A stretch of 64,000 bases of DNA from DAIDJD01 sp035485275 (GTDB lineage: Bacteria; Oederibacteriota; JAJYGY01; DAIDJD01), in assembly GCA_035485275.1 (NCBI GenBank), contig DATHOE010000031.1:62001-126000 (forward strand), in the 5' to 3' direction. The notes beneath the pieces were generated by a model. It had not been told where the DNA came from and ran no database searches. It was given only the letters and a program-made list of their open reading frames with translations. Made by a program: the position numbers and the translations under genes. Every line of letters starts with the position of its first letter. Within the stretch, counting starts at the first letter, position 1. This document shows positions 17,265 through 25,396 of the stretch, piece after piece.

Positions 17265-17670
17265 GGGCGATGTTTTTTTCGCCCGCGGCCTTGCGTTCGT
17301 TGTATCGCTTCACCCAGTCCTCCCACTGTTTGCCGGCGGCGCAGTCCCGCCCGCTGAACTCCAGGCGCGCGATCTCGGCGTAGCTGACGCTGCGCTTGTC
17401 CGGCGCCGCGGGCGTGAAGTAGCGCACGAAGGAATCCGCCAGGGTGGGGCCGGGCCTGCGGTCGAAGATGTAGGCCTCAATGCGTTCGTCGCTCTTGAGG
17501 GTCAGGGTCACGTCTCCGCGGTAGTCCAGGGCCGCGTCCAGGGCGCGGCGCAGATCCTCGTCGTTGCCCAGGTCCGGGACCCAGCCCTTCAGGTCGCGGC
17601 GCTCCGCCCCGGGGGCGACTTCCAGCGCGTCGATCTCCTCGCGGGAATACTTGCGCTGCTCCCCGCTCAT
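17242..17670 (-). CDS. Conserved-looking hypothetical protein coupled to hpnH
   Basis: A 142-residue soluble protein starting at ATG 17670, whose start overlaps the hpnH stop by 4 nt (ATGA). I do not recognise a domain. It has an acidic, charged composition (REEIDALEVAPGAERRDLKG, LTLKSDERIEAYIFDRR), no signal peptide, no membrane helix and a Lys-rich C-terminus. Translational coupling to hpnH and its position at the end of ispH-shc-hpnH suggest a role in, or regulation of, hopanoid side-chain synthesis, but this is inference only. Confidence 0.7.
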   Translation of the reverse strand: MSGEQRKYSREEIDALEVAPGAERRDLKGWVPDLGNDEDLRRALDAALDYRGDVTLTLKSDERIEAYIFDRRPGPTLADSFVRYFTPAAPDKRSVSYAEIARLEFSGRDCAAGKQWEDWVKRYNERKAAGEKNIALMPEALD

Positions 17671-18755
17671 GGCCGGGACTCCGGCGCCGTCGTCGCGTGG
17701 GCCTTGGCCGGCTCCTGCAGCAGCTTCATCGCGCCGGGGTCCTTGTAGCGGCTGAAGGTGCCCTTGACCATGTCCATGAAACCCTTGGCCGAACCGAATC
17801 CGTCCACCACCGCGGTGGCCTCGTAGCCGCAGCTCACCATGCAGTTGGCGCATTTGGGGTTGCCGCTGGCCGTGCCGTATTCCTCCCAGCGCGTGGAGGC
17901 CAGCAGTTCCTGGTAGCTGTCGGCGTAGCCTTCCTGCAGAAGGTAGCAGGGTTTCTGCCAGCCGAAGACGTTGTAGGCGGGCATGCCCCAGGGGGTGCAG
18001 TCGTAGTCGCGCTTGCCCATCAGGAACTCAAGGAAGAGGGGGGACATGTTGAACTTCCACGACTCCTTGCGGTTGGACAGGGCCGCCTTGAACAGGCGGC
18101 GCGAGTGGGCCCGCCCCATAAAGTGCTCCTGGTCCGGGGCCTTGTCGTAGCTGTAGCCCGGCGAGAGCACGATGCCCTCCACGCCGTAGGCCATGACCTC
18201 GTCGAAGAAGTCGCGGATGCCGTTGGGGTCGGCCCCGTCGAAAAAGGTCGCGTTGGTCGTCACGCGGAAGCCGGCTGCCACCGCAGCCTGGATGGCCTCC
18301 ACAGCGATGTCGTAACCGCCTTCGCGGCACACCGACATGTCGTGGTGGTCCTTTTGGCCGTCGAGGTGGACCGAGAAGGTGAGGTACTTCGACGGCTTGA
18401 ACTCGGGCAGCCGGCGCTTGAGCTCGAGGGCGTTGGTGCAGAGGTAGATGTACTTCTTGCGGGCGACCAGACCCTCGACGATCTCGGCGATCTGGGGGTG
18501 CAGCAGGGGCTCGCCGCCGGGGATGGAAACCATGGGCGCGCCGCATTCCTCCACAGCCGCGAAGCACTCCTCGGGGCTGAGCTGCTTCTTCAGGATGTGG
18601 GGCGGGTACTGGATCTTGCCGCAGCCCGCGCAGGCCAGGTTGCACCGGAACAGGGGCTCCAGCATCAGCACCAGGGGGTATTGTTTCACGCGCGTCAGGC
18701 GCTTTTTGAGCACATAGGTGGAGACCGTCCACATTTGGGACACCGGGACTGCCAT
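17667..18755 (-). CDS. hpnH: Adenosyl-hopene transferase HpnH (radical SAM)
   Basis: 362 residues. It has the radical-SAM cluster motif C38-x3-C42-x2-C45 (FRCNLACAGCGKIQYP), the GGEPLLHPQI turn that binds SAM, and the typical HpnH start MAVPVSQMWTVSTYVLKKRL. A second cysteine-rich segment (NPKCANCMVSCGYE) lies near the C-terminus. HpnH joins the 5'-deoxyadenosyl radical to diploptene (hopene), the first step of extended-hopanoid synthesis. It lies 28 nt downstream of shc in one operon with ispH. All expected catalytic residues are seen. HpnG and HpnA, which act next, are encoded at 24701-26388. Confidence 0.95.
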   Translation of the reverse strand: MAVPVSQMWTVSTYVLKKRLTRVKQYPLVLMLEPLFRCNLACAGCGKIQYPPHILKKQLSPEECFAAVEECGAPMVSIPGGEPLLHPQIAEIVEGLVARKKYIYLCTNALELKRRLPEFKPSKYLTFSVHLDGQKDHHDMSVCREGGYDIAVEAIQAAVAAGFRVTTNATFFDGADPNGIRDFFDEVMAYGVEGIVLSPGYSYDKAPDQEHFMGRAHSRRLFKAALSNRKESWKFNMSPLFLEFLMGKRDYDCTPWGMPAYNVFGWQKPCYLLQEGYADSYQELLASTRWEEYGTASGNPKCANCMVSCGYEATAVVDGFGSAKGFMDMVKGTFSRYKDPGAMKLLQEPAKAHATTAPESRP

Positions 18756-18783
18756 GGAACCTCCTTGGGACGCGCTGGTCCGG

Positions 18784-20709
18784 CTAGGCCGGGCTGCGCG
18801 CGGAAAATGCCTTTTGGTAACCCGCCAAGGCGAGCAGCGGGAAGTAATGACGGTACATGCCGTATGCCAGGTAAAAAACCTTGGGGAAGCCGGTCCCCGT
18901 GATGATGCTCTGGCGGTTGCGGCCCTCGCCCGTGGACTCGTCCCAGCTCCCGTCCGGCAGCTGGCGCTGCAGCAGCCAATGCAGGCCCTTGGCCGCCTCG
19001 GGGCGGGACTCGTCCCCCGCGGCGAGCAGCCCCAGGAGGGCCCAGGCCGTCTGCGAAGGGGTGCTCAGGCCCCGGCCCCGCAGGGAAGGGTCGTCGTAGC
19101 TGCCGCAGGTCTCGCCCCAGCCGCCGTCCGGGTTCTGGGCCCCGGCCAGCCAGTCGCTGGCCCGGCGCACCCGGGGGTCCAGGCGGTCGAAGCCCACCGC
19201 GGCGAGGCCGCGCAGGGCCAGGAAGGTGCCGTAGGTGTAATTGACGCCCCAGCGCCCGAACCAGCTCCCGTCGGGCTCCTGTTCGGAAAGCACGAAGCTG
19301 ACGGCCCGCTCCACGCGGGGGTCGCTGCGGTCGAAGCCGAAGGCGGCCAGGGTCTCCAGCATGCGCCCGGTGATGTCCGAGGTGGGCGGATCCAGCATCG
19401 CGTTGTGGTCCGCGAAGGGGATGTACTGGAAGATCATCTTGGTGTTGTCCTTGTCGAAGCTGCCCCATCCGCCGCCCCGGCACTGCATGGCCAGCTCCCA
19501 GGCCAGGCCCCGTCGGATCGCCTCTTTCTGGCGTCCGGTCCCGGGGTCGCCCGCGTTTTTCAGCGCCAGCAGGACCTGCGCGGTGTCGTCCGTGTCCGGG
19601 TAGAATTCGTTGTTGAACTCGAAGTACCAGCCGCCCGGCTCGACCCCCCAGACCTTGTCCGCCCAGTCGCCCTTGTGGCGGACCTCCTTGGAAAGCAGCC
19701 ATTGGGCCGCCTTGACCATGCGGGGGTCGTCCCGGGGCACGCCGGCTTCGCTCAGGGCGAAGACCGTCTGGGCCGTGTCCCAGACCGGCGCGAAGCAGGG
19801 CTGCATGCGGAAGGTGGCCTCGCCGTCGGGGCCGGCGGGCTTCTCGATGCCCAGCCGTTCGAACTCGGCGCGGGCCCTTTGGACGCGCGGGTCGTCCTCG
19901 GGGTAACCCAGGCAGCGCAGCGCGATGATGGCGTTGAGCATGGCCGGGTAGATGGCGCCCAGGCCGTCGGTCATCTCGAGGCGCTCGAGGATCCAGCGCT
20001 CCGCCCGGCGCAGCGCCAGCCAGCGCAGAGGGCGCAGGTGCACGGCCTCGAACCAATGGGTCAGGCGGTCCAGGATGATGAAGAAGTTCCGCCAGGAGAC
20101 CAGGGCCGAACGGTCCCGCCGCAGGCGCAGCACGGACTGGGCGCGGCCCCCCACGAAGAGCTCGTCGATGCCCCGCTCCTTGGGGATCTTTTTGAAGGGC
20201 TTCTTGGCGTAGATGACCGCCAAGGGCACCAGGATGGAGCGGGACCAGGCCGAGATTTCGCTCAGGTTGAAGTAGAACCAACGCGGAAAAAGGACTATCT
20301 CCGGCGGGATGGCCGGGGCCGCGTCATAGTCGTATTCGCCCAGGGCGCAGAGGTAAATCTTGGTGAAGGTGTTCACCAGGATCACGCCTCCGTGCGCCAG
20401 GATCCAGGCCCGGCACTTCGCCAGCCGGGGGTCCTCCGCGCCTATGCCCATCAGCTTGGCCGCGGAATAGCATTTGACCGAAAGCGACAGGTTGCCGGGG
20501 CCGCCGGGATAGATGCTCCAGGAGCCGTCCTCGCTCTGGACGCGCATCATCTCGGCCAGGGCCCGGCTCAGGCGGCCGGGGTCCCCGCTGTCGAGCAGGA
20601 CGTGCAGGAAGATGTAGTCCGCCTCCAGCATGGAGTCGGCTTCCAGCTCCCCGCACCACCAGCCCTCGGGCTTCTGCAGGCCCAGCAGGAAATCGCGCGA
20701 ACGGTCCAC
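18784..20709 (-). CDS. shc: Squalene-hopene cyclase
   Basis: 641 residues from GTG 20709. It carries the cyclase acid motif DTDD near residues 371-374 (EFYPDTDDTAQVL) and several QW repeats (QSEDGSWSIYPGG, QEPDGSWFGRWG, QNPDGGWGETCGSYDDP, QLPDGSWDES). It converts squalene to hopene/hopanol on the cytoplasmic membrane. No ATG exists between the ispH stop and the conserved VDRSRDFLLGLQ start, and GTG 20709 is the first usable codon; homologues usually have 10-20 more N-terminal residues, so a non-standard upstream start cannot be excluded. It lies between ispH and hpnH. Confidence 0.95.
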   Translation of the reverse strand: MDRSRDFLLGLQKPEGWWCGELEADSMLEADYIFLHVLLDSGDPGRLSRALAEMMRVQSEDGSWSIYPGGPGNLSLSVKCYSAAKLMGIGAEDPRLAKCRAWILAHGGVILVNTFTKIYLCALGEYDYDAAPAIPPEIVLFPRWFYFNLSEISAWSRSILVPLAVIYAKKPFKKIPKERGIDELFVGGRAQSVLRLRRDRSALVSWRNFFIILDRLTHWFEAVHLRPLRWLALRRAERWILERLEMTDGLGAIYPAMLNAIIALRCLGYPEDDPRVQRARAEFERLGIEKPAGPDGEATFRMQPCFAPVWDTAQTVFALSEAGVPRDDPRMVKAAQWLLSKEVRHKGDWADKVWGVEPGGWYFEFNNEFYPDTDDTAQVLLALKNAGDPGTGRQKEAIRRGLAWELAMQCRGGGWGSFDKDNTKMIFQYIPFADHNAMLDPPTSDITGRMLETLAAFGFDRSDPRVERAVSFVLSEQEPDGSWFGRWGVNYTYGTFLALRGLAAVGFDRLDPRVRRASDWLAGAQNPDGGWGETCGSYDDPSLRGRGLSTPSQTAWALLGLLAAGDESRPEAAKGLHWLLQRQLPDGSWDESTGEGRNRQSIITGTGFPKVFYLAYGMYRHYFPLLALAGYQKAFSARSPA

Positions 20710-20789
20710 GGCCGTCCCGAGGTCCGGACGCCCCGCGGCCGACCGTCCGGGCTCGGGCGGAGCGCTTATGGCCGTGCCATGGGCCGGAT

Positions 20790-21770
20790 TCAGATCGGGA
20801 CCGCCGCCGGGTTTCCGGACGGGCCTTTGCGCGCGATCTCACGGGGAAGCGCGAAGTGGACGTCCTCGGGGACCGATTCCAGTTCCTCAAGCCCGGTATA
20901 TCCGAGCCCGGCCAGGTGTTTCAGGACCGCGGCCACCAGTACCTCCGGGGCGGAGGCCCCTGCGGTCACCGCGACGGTGTCCACGCCCACTAGCCAGGCC
21001 GGGTCGATCGCCTGGGCGTCGTCGATCAGGTGGCTGGCCGTGCCGAGGTCGCGGGCGACCTCGACGAGGCGGTTGGAGTTGGAGCTGTTCTTGGAGCCCA
21101 CCACCAGCACCAGGCCGGCTTTGGGCGCCCCGTTGCGCACGGCCACCTGGCGGTTTTCCGTGGCGTAGCAGATGTCCTGGGAGGGCGGGGCCATGATGGC
21201 GGGGAAGCGGGCCTTGAGGGCCGCGATGATGATCCCGGCCTCGCTCAGGCTCAAGGTGGTCTGCGTCAGGTAGGCCACCCGGTTTGGGTCGGGCACGGAA
21301 ACCGTGGCGGCCTCGGCGGGACTGGACACGACCTGGGTCACTTGGGGCGCCTCGCCCAGGGTGCCTTCGACCTCTTCGTGGTCGCGGTGGCCGACCAGGA
21401 GCAGGGAATAGCCCTGCTTGGCGAAACGGAGGGCCTCCAGGTGCACCTTGGTCACCAGCGGGCAGGTGGCGTCGATCACCTTCAGGCCGCGCGCTTTGGC
21501 CCCTTCGCGCACCGCCGGGGAGATTCCGTGGGCCGAAAAAATCACGCGTTCCCCGGCCGGGACCTCGTCCACTTCGCGCACAAAGATGGCGCCTTTCGCG
21601 GCCAATTCGCTGACGACGTGGCGGTTGTGCACGATCTCGCGGCGGACATAGATGGGGGCCCCGAAGGTTTCCAGGGCGATGTTGACGACGTCGATCGCGC
21701 GCACCACGCCGGCGCAAAAGCCGCGTGGTTTGAGCAGAAGAACTTTTTTGGCTGAAGATGCGGCGTTCAC
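20790..21770 (-). CDS. ispH: 4-hydroxy-3-methylbut-2-enyl diphosphate reductase
   Basis: 326 residues from GTG 21770 (MNAASSAKKVLLLKPRGFCAG). The three iron-sulfur ligands are visible: C19 in PRGFCAGV, the Cys in IDATCPLVTKVH and the Cys in SQDICYATENRQ; EVEGTLGE and SKNSSNSNRL are further family blocks. It makes IPP and DMAPP, the last step of the MEP pathway, and so supplies the isoprenoid units for squalene and hopanoids made by the downstream shc-hpnH. The frame is open well upstream but that part is not IspH-like. It is divergent from marR, and the shared region holds a palindrome. Confidence 0.95.
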   Translation of the reverse strand: MNAASSAKKVLLLKPRGFCAGVVRAIDVVNIALETFGAPIYVRREIVHNRHVVSELAAKGAIFVREVDEVPAGERVIFSAHGISPAVREGAKARGLKVIDATCPLVTKVHLEALRFAKQGYSLLLVGHRDHEEVEGTLGEAPQVTQVVSSPAEAATVSVPDPNRVAYLTQTTLSLSEAGIIIAALKARFPAIMAPPSQDICYATENRQVAVRNGAPKAGLVLVVGSKNSSNSNRLVEVARDLGTASHLIDDAQAIDPAWLVGVDTVAVTAGASAPEVLVAAVLKHLAGLGYTGLEELESVPEDVHFALPREIARKGPSGNPAAVPI

Positions 21771-21830
21771 GGTCTCGTCCAAGAGAAAGGGAGAAATGCG
21801 TTCGTGGCCGGGGGGGACCGTGGGGCCCGC

Positions 21831-21860
21831 TTGACAGTGCTGCCGACCGGGTGCTACTAT
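21831..21860 (+). promoter_or_regulatory. Sigma-70 promoter of marR
   Basis: A perfect -35 TTGACA (21831-21836) and a -10 TACTAT (21855-21860) are separated by 18 nt. Transcription would begin near 21867, about 60 nt before the marR ATG. The divergent ispH start lies 61 nt away on the other side. Confidence 0.7.
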
Positions 21861-21867
21861 CCGATAG

Positions 21868-21885
21868 ATTGATTGAAAAATCAAT
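21868..21885. promoter_or_regulatory. Probable MarR operator palindrome
   Basis: ATTGATT-GAAA-AATCAAT is a perfect 7-bp inverted repeat around a 4-nt centre, directly at and after the predicted marR transcription start. A second small palindrome, CAAT-G-ATTG, overlaps its right edge (21882-21890). Size and AT-rich half-sites suit a MarR-family dimer, so autorepression is likely; control of the divergent ispH operon is possible. Confidence 0.6.
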
Positions 21886-21929
21886 GATTGTTCGGGGACG
21901 CACCGAGTGTGGAAAGGGACGAGCGACGC

Positions 21930-22346
21930 ATGCCCGAGATTTTCCGCCATTTCCAGGGCTTCAGAAAGGCCCTCGCATCGGCCTTCAAACAGAGCTGCCG
22001 CAGCATCAATTTGGACATGCGGCAAGCCGCCGTGCTCAAGGCCCTGGCCGACTTGGGCTCCTCCTCGGCGGTGGACCTTTGCCAGGCCACCCTTTTGGAC
22101 CCGGCCACGGTCAATCGCACCGTGGCCCAGTCGGTCGTGCGGGGCTGGATCAAGCAGGTCAAGGATCCTGAGGACCGGCGCTGCTGCCGCCTTAGCCTGA
22201 CCGCGCTGGGGGCGGAACAGGCCCGTTTGGTGTTGCGTCAGTACCGCTTGCTGGAGCGGAAGACCTTCCGCCCCTTCAGCGTCGAGGAACGCCGGCGTTT
22301 CAGCCGGGACCTTGAACGCCTGACCTCGTATTTGAAGGCCTCCTAG
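21930..22346 (+). CDS. MarR-family transcriptional regulator
   Basis: 138 residues from ATG 21930, with GGAAAGGGA about 10 nt upstream (GTG 21909 is an alternative). The winged helix-turn-helix is seen in DMRQAAVLKALADLGSSSAV, LLDPATVNRTVAQSVVRGWI and the wing KQVKDPEDRRCCRLSLT, flanked by dimerisation helices. The only Cys pair (RRCCR) sits in the wing. It probably represses itself and perhaps the exporter genes that follow, or the divergent ispH operon, via the palindrome at 21868-21885. A terminator overlaps its end. Confidence 0.88.
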   Translation: MPEIFRHFQGFRKALASAFKQSCRSINLDMRQAAVLKALADLGSSSAVDLCQATLLDPATVNRTVAQSVVRGWIKQVKDPEDRRCCRLSLTALGAEQARLVLRQYRLLERKTFRPFSVEERRRFSRDLERLTSYLKAS

Positions 22347-22366
22347 GGGGCTTAAGCCCCCTCTTT
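22345..22366 (+). terminator. Rho-independent terminator of marR
   Basis: A palindrome AGGGGGC-TTAA-GCCCCCT (22345-22362) overlaps the marR stop and is followed by CTTTTG. The stem is strong but the T-run is short, so some read-through into the exporter genes is likely. Confidence 0.6.
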
Positions 22367-22380
22367 TGAAGGGATTCCTT

Positions 22381-22839
22381 GTGGCAAGCCCCCCCTGCAC
22401 CGACCCGACCATCAATTCCATCCTGGCCGGCTGGCGCTACGACATATCCGGGCTCACCCCGGAAATGCGCAAAGACTACGAGCGGCATCTCGCGGAATGC
22501 GACTATTGCGCGTTCCGCCAGCGCTTCCATCGCCGCCTGGACCTTAGCTTGGCCGCGTTCACGGGCCTCCTCTTCGCGTTTTTCGCCGCCTTTTCCCTGG
22601 CTCTGCTGCGCCACGTCCAGGCCGTGCACCGGGCGGCATTGGCGGTCCTCAGCCTGGCCGACGCGTCGGCCCTCTCCCCCTTGCTCCTCATCCTGGCCCT
22701 GGCCGGAGCCGCGCTTTCGGTACTCGCCTTTGTTTTTGTCCTGAGCGCCACGCCCGCCCCGGGCTACCTCGGCAGCCTGGCCGCCCAACAGGTCAAGAAA
22801 ATCGAAGAACGGATGCCGCGCCGTCCGCGGTCGCGTTAG
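22381..22839 (+). CDS. Membrane protein with zf-HC2-like zinc finger
   Basis: 152 residues from GTG 22381, with AAGGGA six bases upstream. The N-terminal 50 residues contain HLAECDYC, the HxxxCxxC motif of zf-HC2 anti-sigma-type domains. Two hydrophobic helices follow (SLAAFTGLLFAFFAAFSLAL and LLLILALAGAALSVLAFVFV), then a basic tail. zf-HC2 membrane proteins often sense redox or envelope stress, but no sigma factor gene is adjacent. It is 7 nt ahead of the ABC permease gene and so probably an accessory or regulatory part of that exporter. Confidence 0.7.
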   Translation: MASPPCTDPTINSILAGWRYDISGLTPEMRKDYERHLAECDYCAFRQRFHRRLDLSLAAFTGLLFAFFAAFSLALLRHVQAVHRAALAVLSLADASALSPLLLILALAGAALSVLAFVFVLSATPAPGYLGSLAAQQVKKIEERMPRRPRSR

Positions 22840-22846
22840 GAACGCC

Positions 22847-24010
22847 GTGTTCGAACTGTCCCTGCGCTATCTTTCGGCCCGCCCGCGGCAGACCCTCCTG
22901 ATGCTCCTTGGGGTCCTGCTCGGCACCGCCGCCTTCATCGCCTTGTCCGGGCTTTTGATCGGGTTCAAGGATTACCTGGTCAACCAGCTGGTCAACAATT
23001 CCGCGTCCGTCCACATCGAGCCGGCCAAGGACGGGGGCTTCATCCGCGACCTTTCGGCTTGGTCCCGGCGCCTGGACTCCGACCGCGCAGTGGCCGCCTG
23101 GTCCCCCCAGCTCATCGTCCCGGCCCTCTTCACCCGGTCCGGATCCAGCGCGGCCGGGCTGCTGGCCGGCTGCGACCCCGCGCGCCAGGCCCGGGTCTCC
23201 ACCATCTCCTCATACGTGGCACAAGGCCGCTTCGCGGATCTGGCCCAGGGCGGTGCCCGGGTGGCCCTGGGCGCAGTCCTGGCCTCGAAGTTGGGCCTGG
23301 AACTGGGCCAGACCGTGTCGATTTCCACGTCCCGCGGGCGGCCCGAAAGCTTCCGCGTCGCGGCCGTGTTCAAGACCGGCGTGGAACAGCAGGACTCCCT
23401 GGCATACGCCCCCTTGGCCGAGGTCCAGGCCTTGTCCGGGGCAAGGGCCCGCATCAACGAGATCGCGGTGCGCCTGGAGGACTATAGCCTGGCGGGGACG
23501 AAGGCAGGAGCCTGGAGCCGCATCGGGCCGGACAAGGCCGAAAGCTGGGACCAGAAGAACGCCAACATCGTGGACACCTTCAAGTCCGAGGACATGATCC
23601 GCTTCCTGTCGCTGGCCGCGGTCCTGCTCGTCGCCGGCTTCGGCATCTACAATGTCCTGAACATGACCGTCACGCAGAAGCGGATGGACATAGCCATCCT
23701 TCGTTCCCTGGGATACGGGAGGGGCGATGTCCTGGCCCTCTTCCTTTGGCAGGGCTTTCTGCTCGGACTGGCCGGGATCCTTCTGGGCTGCCTGGCGGGC
23801 TGGGGCTTGGACCTCTACCTCCGCACCGTCTCCGTCGGCGGCAATCCCCTGGGTTCCGGCACCGGCACCCTGGCCGTGTCCCTGGCCCCGCGCATCTTCT
23901 GCGAGGGGGCCGCCTTCGCCCTCGTGTCCGCCTGCCTGTCCACGATCCTGCCGGCCTACGCCGCGGCGAAGCTGGATCCCATCGAAATCATCCGGGCGGG
24001 GGCCTCTTGA
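22847..24010 (+). CDS. ABC transporter permease, FtsX/MacB/LolC type
   Basis: 387 residues from GTG 22847. A first membrane helix (TLLMLLGVLLGTAAFIALSGLL) is followed by a large periplasmic MacB_PCD-like domain and three further helices in the FtsX domain (VLLVAGFGIYNVLNMTVTQK, RSLGYGRGDVLALFLWQGFL, ending LDPIEIIRAG). MacB- and LolC-type permeases move substrates out of the inner membrane, such as lipids, lipoproteins or toxins. Its stop overlaps the start of the ATPase gene. Lying inside a hopanoid locus, a lipid substrate is conceivable, but the sequence does not show it. Confidence 0.88.
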   Translation: MFELSLRYLSARPRQTLLMLLGVLLGTAAFIALSGLLIGFKDYLVNQLVNNSASVHIEPAKDGGFIRDLSAWSRRLDSDRAVAAWSPQLIVPALFTRSGSSAAGLLAGCDPARQARVSTISSYVAQGRFADLAQGGARVALGAVLASKLGLELGQTVSISTSRGRPESFRVAAVFKTGVEQQDSLAYAPLAEVQALSGARARINEIAVRLEDYSLAGTKAGAWSRIGPDKAESWDQKNANIVDTFKSEDMIRFLSLAAVLLVAGFGIYNVLNMTVTQKRMDIAILRSLGYGRGDVLALFLWQGFLLGLAGILLGCLAGWGLDLYLRTVSVGGNPLGSGTGTLAVSLAPRIFCEGAAFALVSACLSTILPAYAAAKLDPIEIIRAGAS

Positions 24011-24666
24011 TGGGCATCTCTGCCTTGGGGATCGGCAAAACCGTCGGAAACCCGCCGGTGCGCATCCTTTCCGGAGTCAATCTAGACATCGCGCGGGGGG
24101 ACTTCGTCTCCCTGACCGGGCGCTCGGGGTCGGGCAAGAGCACCCTGCTGCACATCCTGGGGACGCTGGACCGCGCCTCCGAAGGGATGCTTTGGCTGGA
24201 CGGCAGCGAAGTCGGGTCCCTGGTGCGGCGCGACCTGGACGCCTTCCGTAACCGCAAGCTGGGCTTCGTGTTCCAGTTCCATTACCTTCTGGCGGAGCTC
24301 AGCGCCCTCGAAAACGTGCTCCTGCCGGCGCATAAGGCCGGCGCCAAAGCGCGTTGCCGCCCCCGCGCCGAGGAGCTGCTGCGCCGCTTCGGATTGGGCC
24401 ACGGCCTGCACCGTCTGCCGCGCCAGCTTTCGGGAGGGGAGCAGCAGCGCGTTGCCATCGCCCGGGCCCTGGTGATGGAGCCGGAGTACCTTCTGGCCGA
24501 CGAACCCACGGGGGCCCTGGATTCGGCCAGCGGGACGGCGGTCATGGAAATCCTGCGGGACTGCCATGCCCGCCTCGGGACCACCATCATCCTGGCGACG
24601 CACGACCCGGACTTCGCGGCCCTCGCCCCCAAACGGGTGCATATGGTGGACGGGTCTTTGCGTTAG
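24010..24666 (+). CDS. ABC transporter ATP-binding protein, LolD/MacB type
   Basis: 218 residues from ATG 24010, which overlaps the permease TGA by one base. Walker A is GRSGSGKST, the Q-loop lies in FVFQFHYLLAELSALENV, the signature is LSGGEQQRVAIARAL, Walker B is YLLADEPTGALDS and the switch His is in LATHDPDFA. It powers the FtsX-type permease upstream. It converges on hpnG with a 34-nt gap that shows no strong terminator. Confidence 0.92.
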   Translation: MGISALGIGKTVGNPPVRILSGVNLDIARGDFVSLTGRSGSGKSTLLHILGTLDRASEGMLWLDGSEVGSLVRRDLDAFRNRKLGFVFQFHYLLAELSALENVLLPAHKAGAKARCRPRAEELLRRFGLGHGLHRLPRQLSGGEQQRVAIARALVMEPEYLLADEPTGALDSASGTAVMEILRDCHARLGTTIILATHDPDFAALAPKRVHMVDGSLR

Positions 24667-24700
24667 CGGATGTTTTAGTTTCGCCGGCGCCCGCGGACGC

Positions 24701-25396
24701 TCAGCGGGGCGCTATGAGGTCTTCCAAAATTTTGGCGATATCCCCGGCCGCCCGGCGGCTGTGGATCCCCATGCGGATGAGCCCGGCCCAATAGCGGGGC
24801 CTCAGCAGGGCGTAACCCACGAAGGGGGCCGTGCGGAAAGCGCCGTCGGCGCCCATGAAACGGTTGAGGTCCGGCAAAGGCTCCCCGGCCCCGTCGCTCA
24901 CGCCTTTGACGCAATAGAAAGGGATGCCGCGCTCCTTCGCCATCCGCGCGACCGCGGCCCCCTCCATGTCCACCAAGTCCGCGCCGAAATCCGCGCGCAG
25001 CCCTTGTTTCTCCTCCAAGCCCGCCACGCGTTGCACGCTGACCAGCCTAAGCCCCGGGGGCGCGGCGGCGAGGGGCAGGGAAGCGGCCTTGAAGCGCTCG
25101 CCGCCGGCCGCATCCACGAGCTCCGCGACCGGGTAGGCCTTCCCCGCGACCAGGCCCTCGTTCAAGGCCCCGGCCCATCCGATTGAAGCCACCCAATCGA
25201 TCCGCCCGCCCTCTTCCGCGGCGCGGAAGGCCCGTTCCGCGGCGGCGGCCCCGGCCCCGGCGCAGGCGGCGGTGATTTCCGTTTCCCCGGAGCGCCGGGA
25301 CCACAGCGCTGCGCCCGCGGCGTTCGCGCGCCCCCAGCCGCGGGTCAGGGGCCCCAATTCACCCTCAAACGCCGCGATCACGGCGCCGCGGCTCAT
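24701..25396 (-). CDS. hpnG: Hopanoid-associated phosphorylase/nucleosidase HpnG
   Basis: 231 residues from ATG 25396, overlapping the hpnA stop by 4 nt. It has the nucleoside phosphorylase fold signatures: ACAGAGAAAAERAF, IGWAGALNEGLVAGKAY and VDMEGAAVARMAKERGIPF, where the Glu of DMEGAA is catalytic. HpnG releases adenine from adenosyl hopane to give ribosyl hopane (bacteriohopanetetrol pathway). Family length and the hpnA neighbour agree. It is transcribed with hpnA, apart from the hpnH operon. Confidence 0.9.
   Translation of the reverse strand: MSRGAVIAAFEGELGPLTRGWGRANAAGAALWSRRSGETEITAACAGAGAAAAERAFRAAEEGGRIDWVASIGWAGALNEGLVAGKAYPVAELVDAAGGERFKAASLPLAAAPPGLRLVSVQRVAGLEEKQGLRADFGADLVDMEGAAVARMAKERGIPFYCVKGVSDGAGEPLPDLNRFMGADGAFRTAPFVGYALLRPRYWAGLIRMGIHSRRAAGDIAKILEDLIAPR

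Noticed and set aside
20790..22421. IspH with a 217-residue N-terminal extension
   Set aside because: The extra part lies opposite marR, has no IspH-like features, and GTG 21770 gives a normal-length enzyme.
23746..24009. Extended N-terminus of the ABC ATPase
   Set aside because: The extension overlaps the permease in another frame; ATG 24010 gives the standard LolD-type length.
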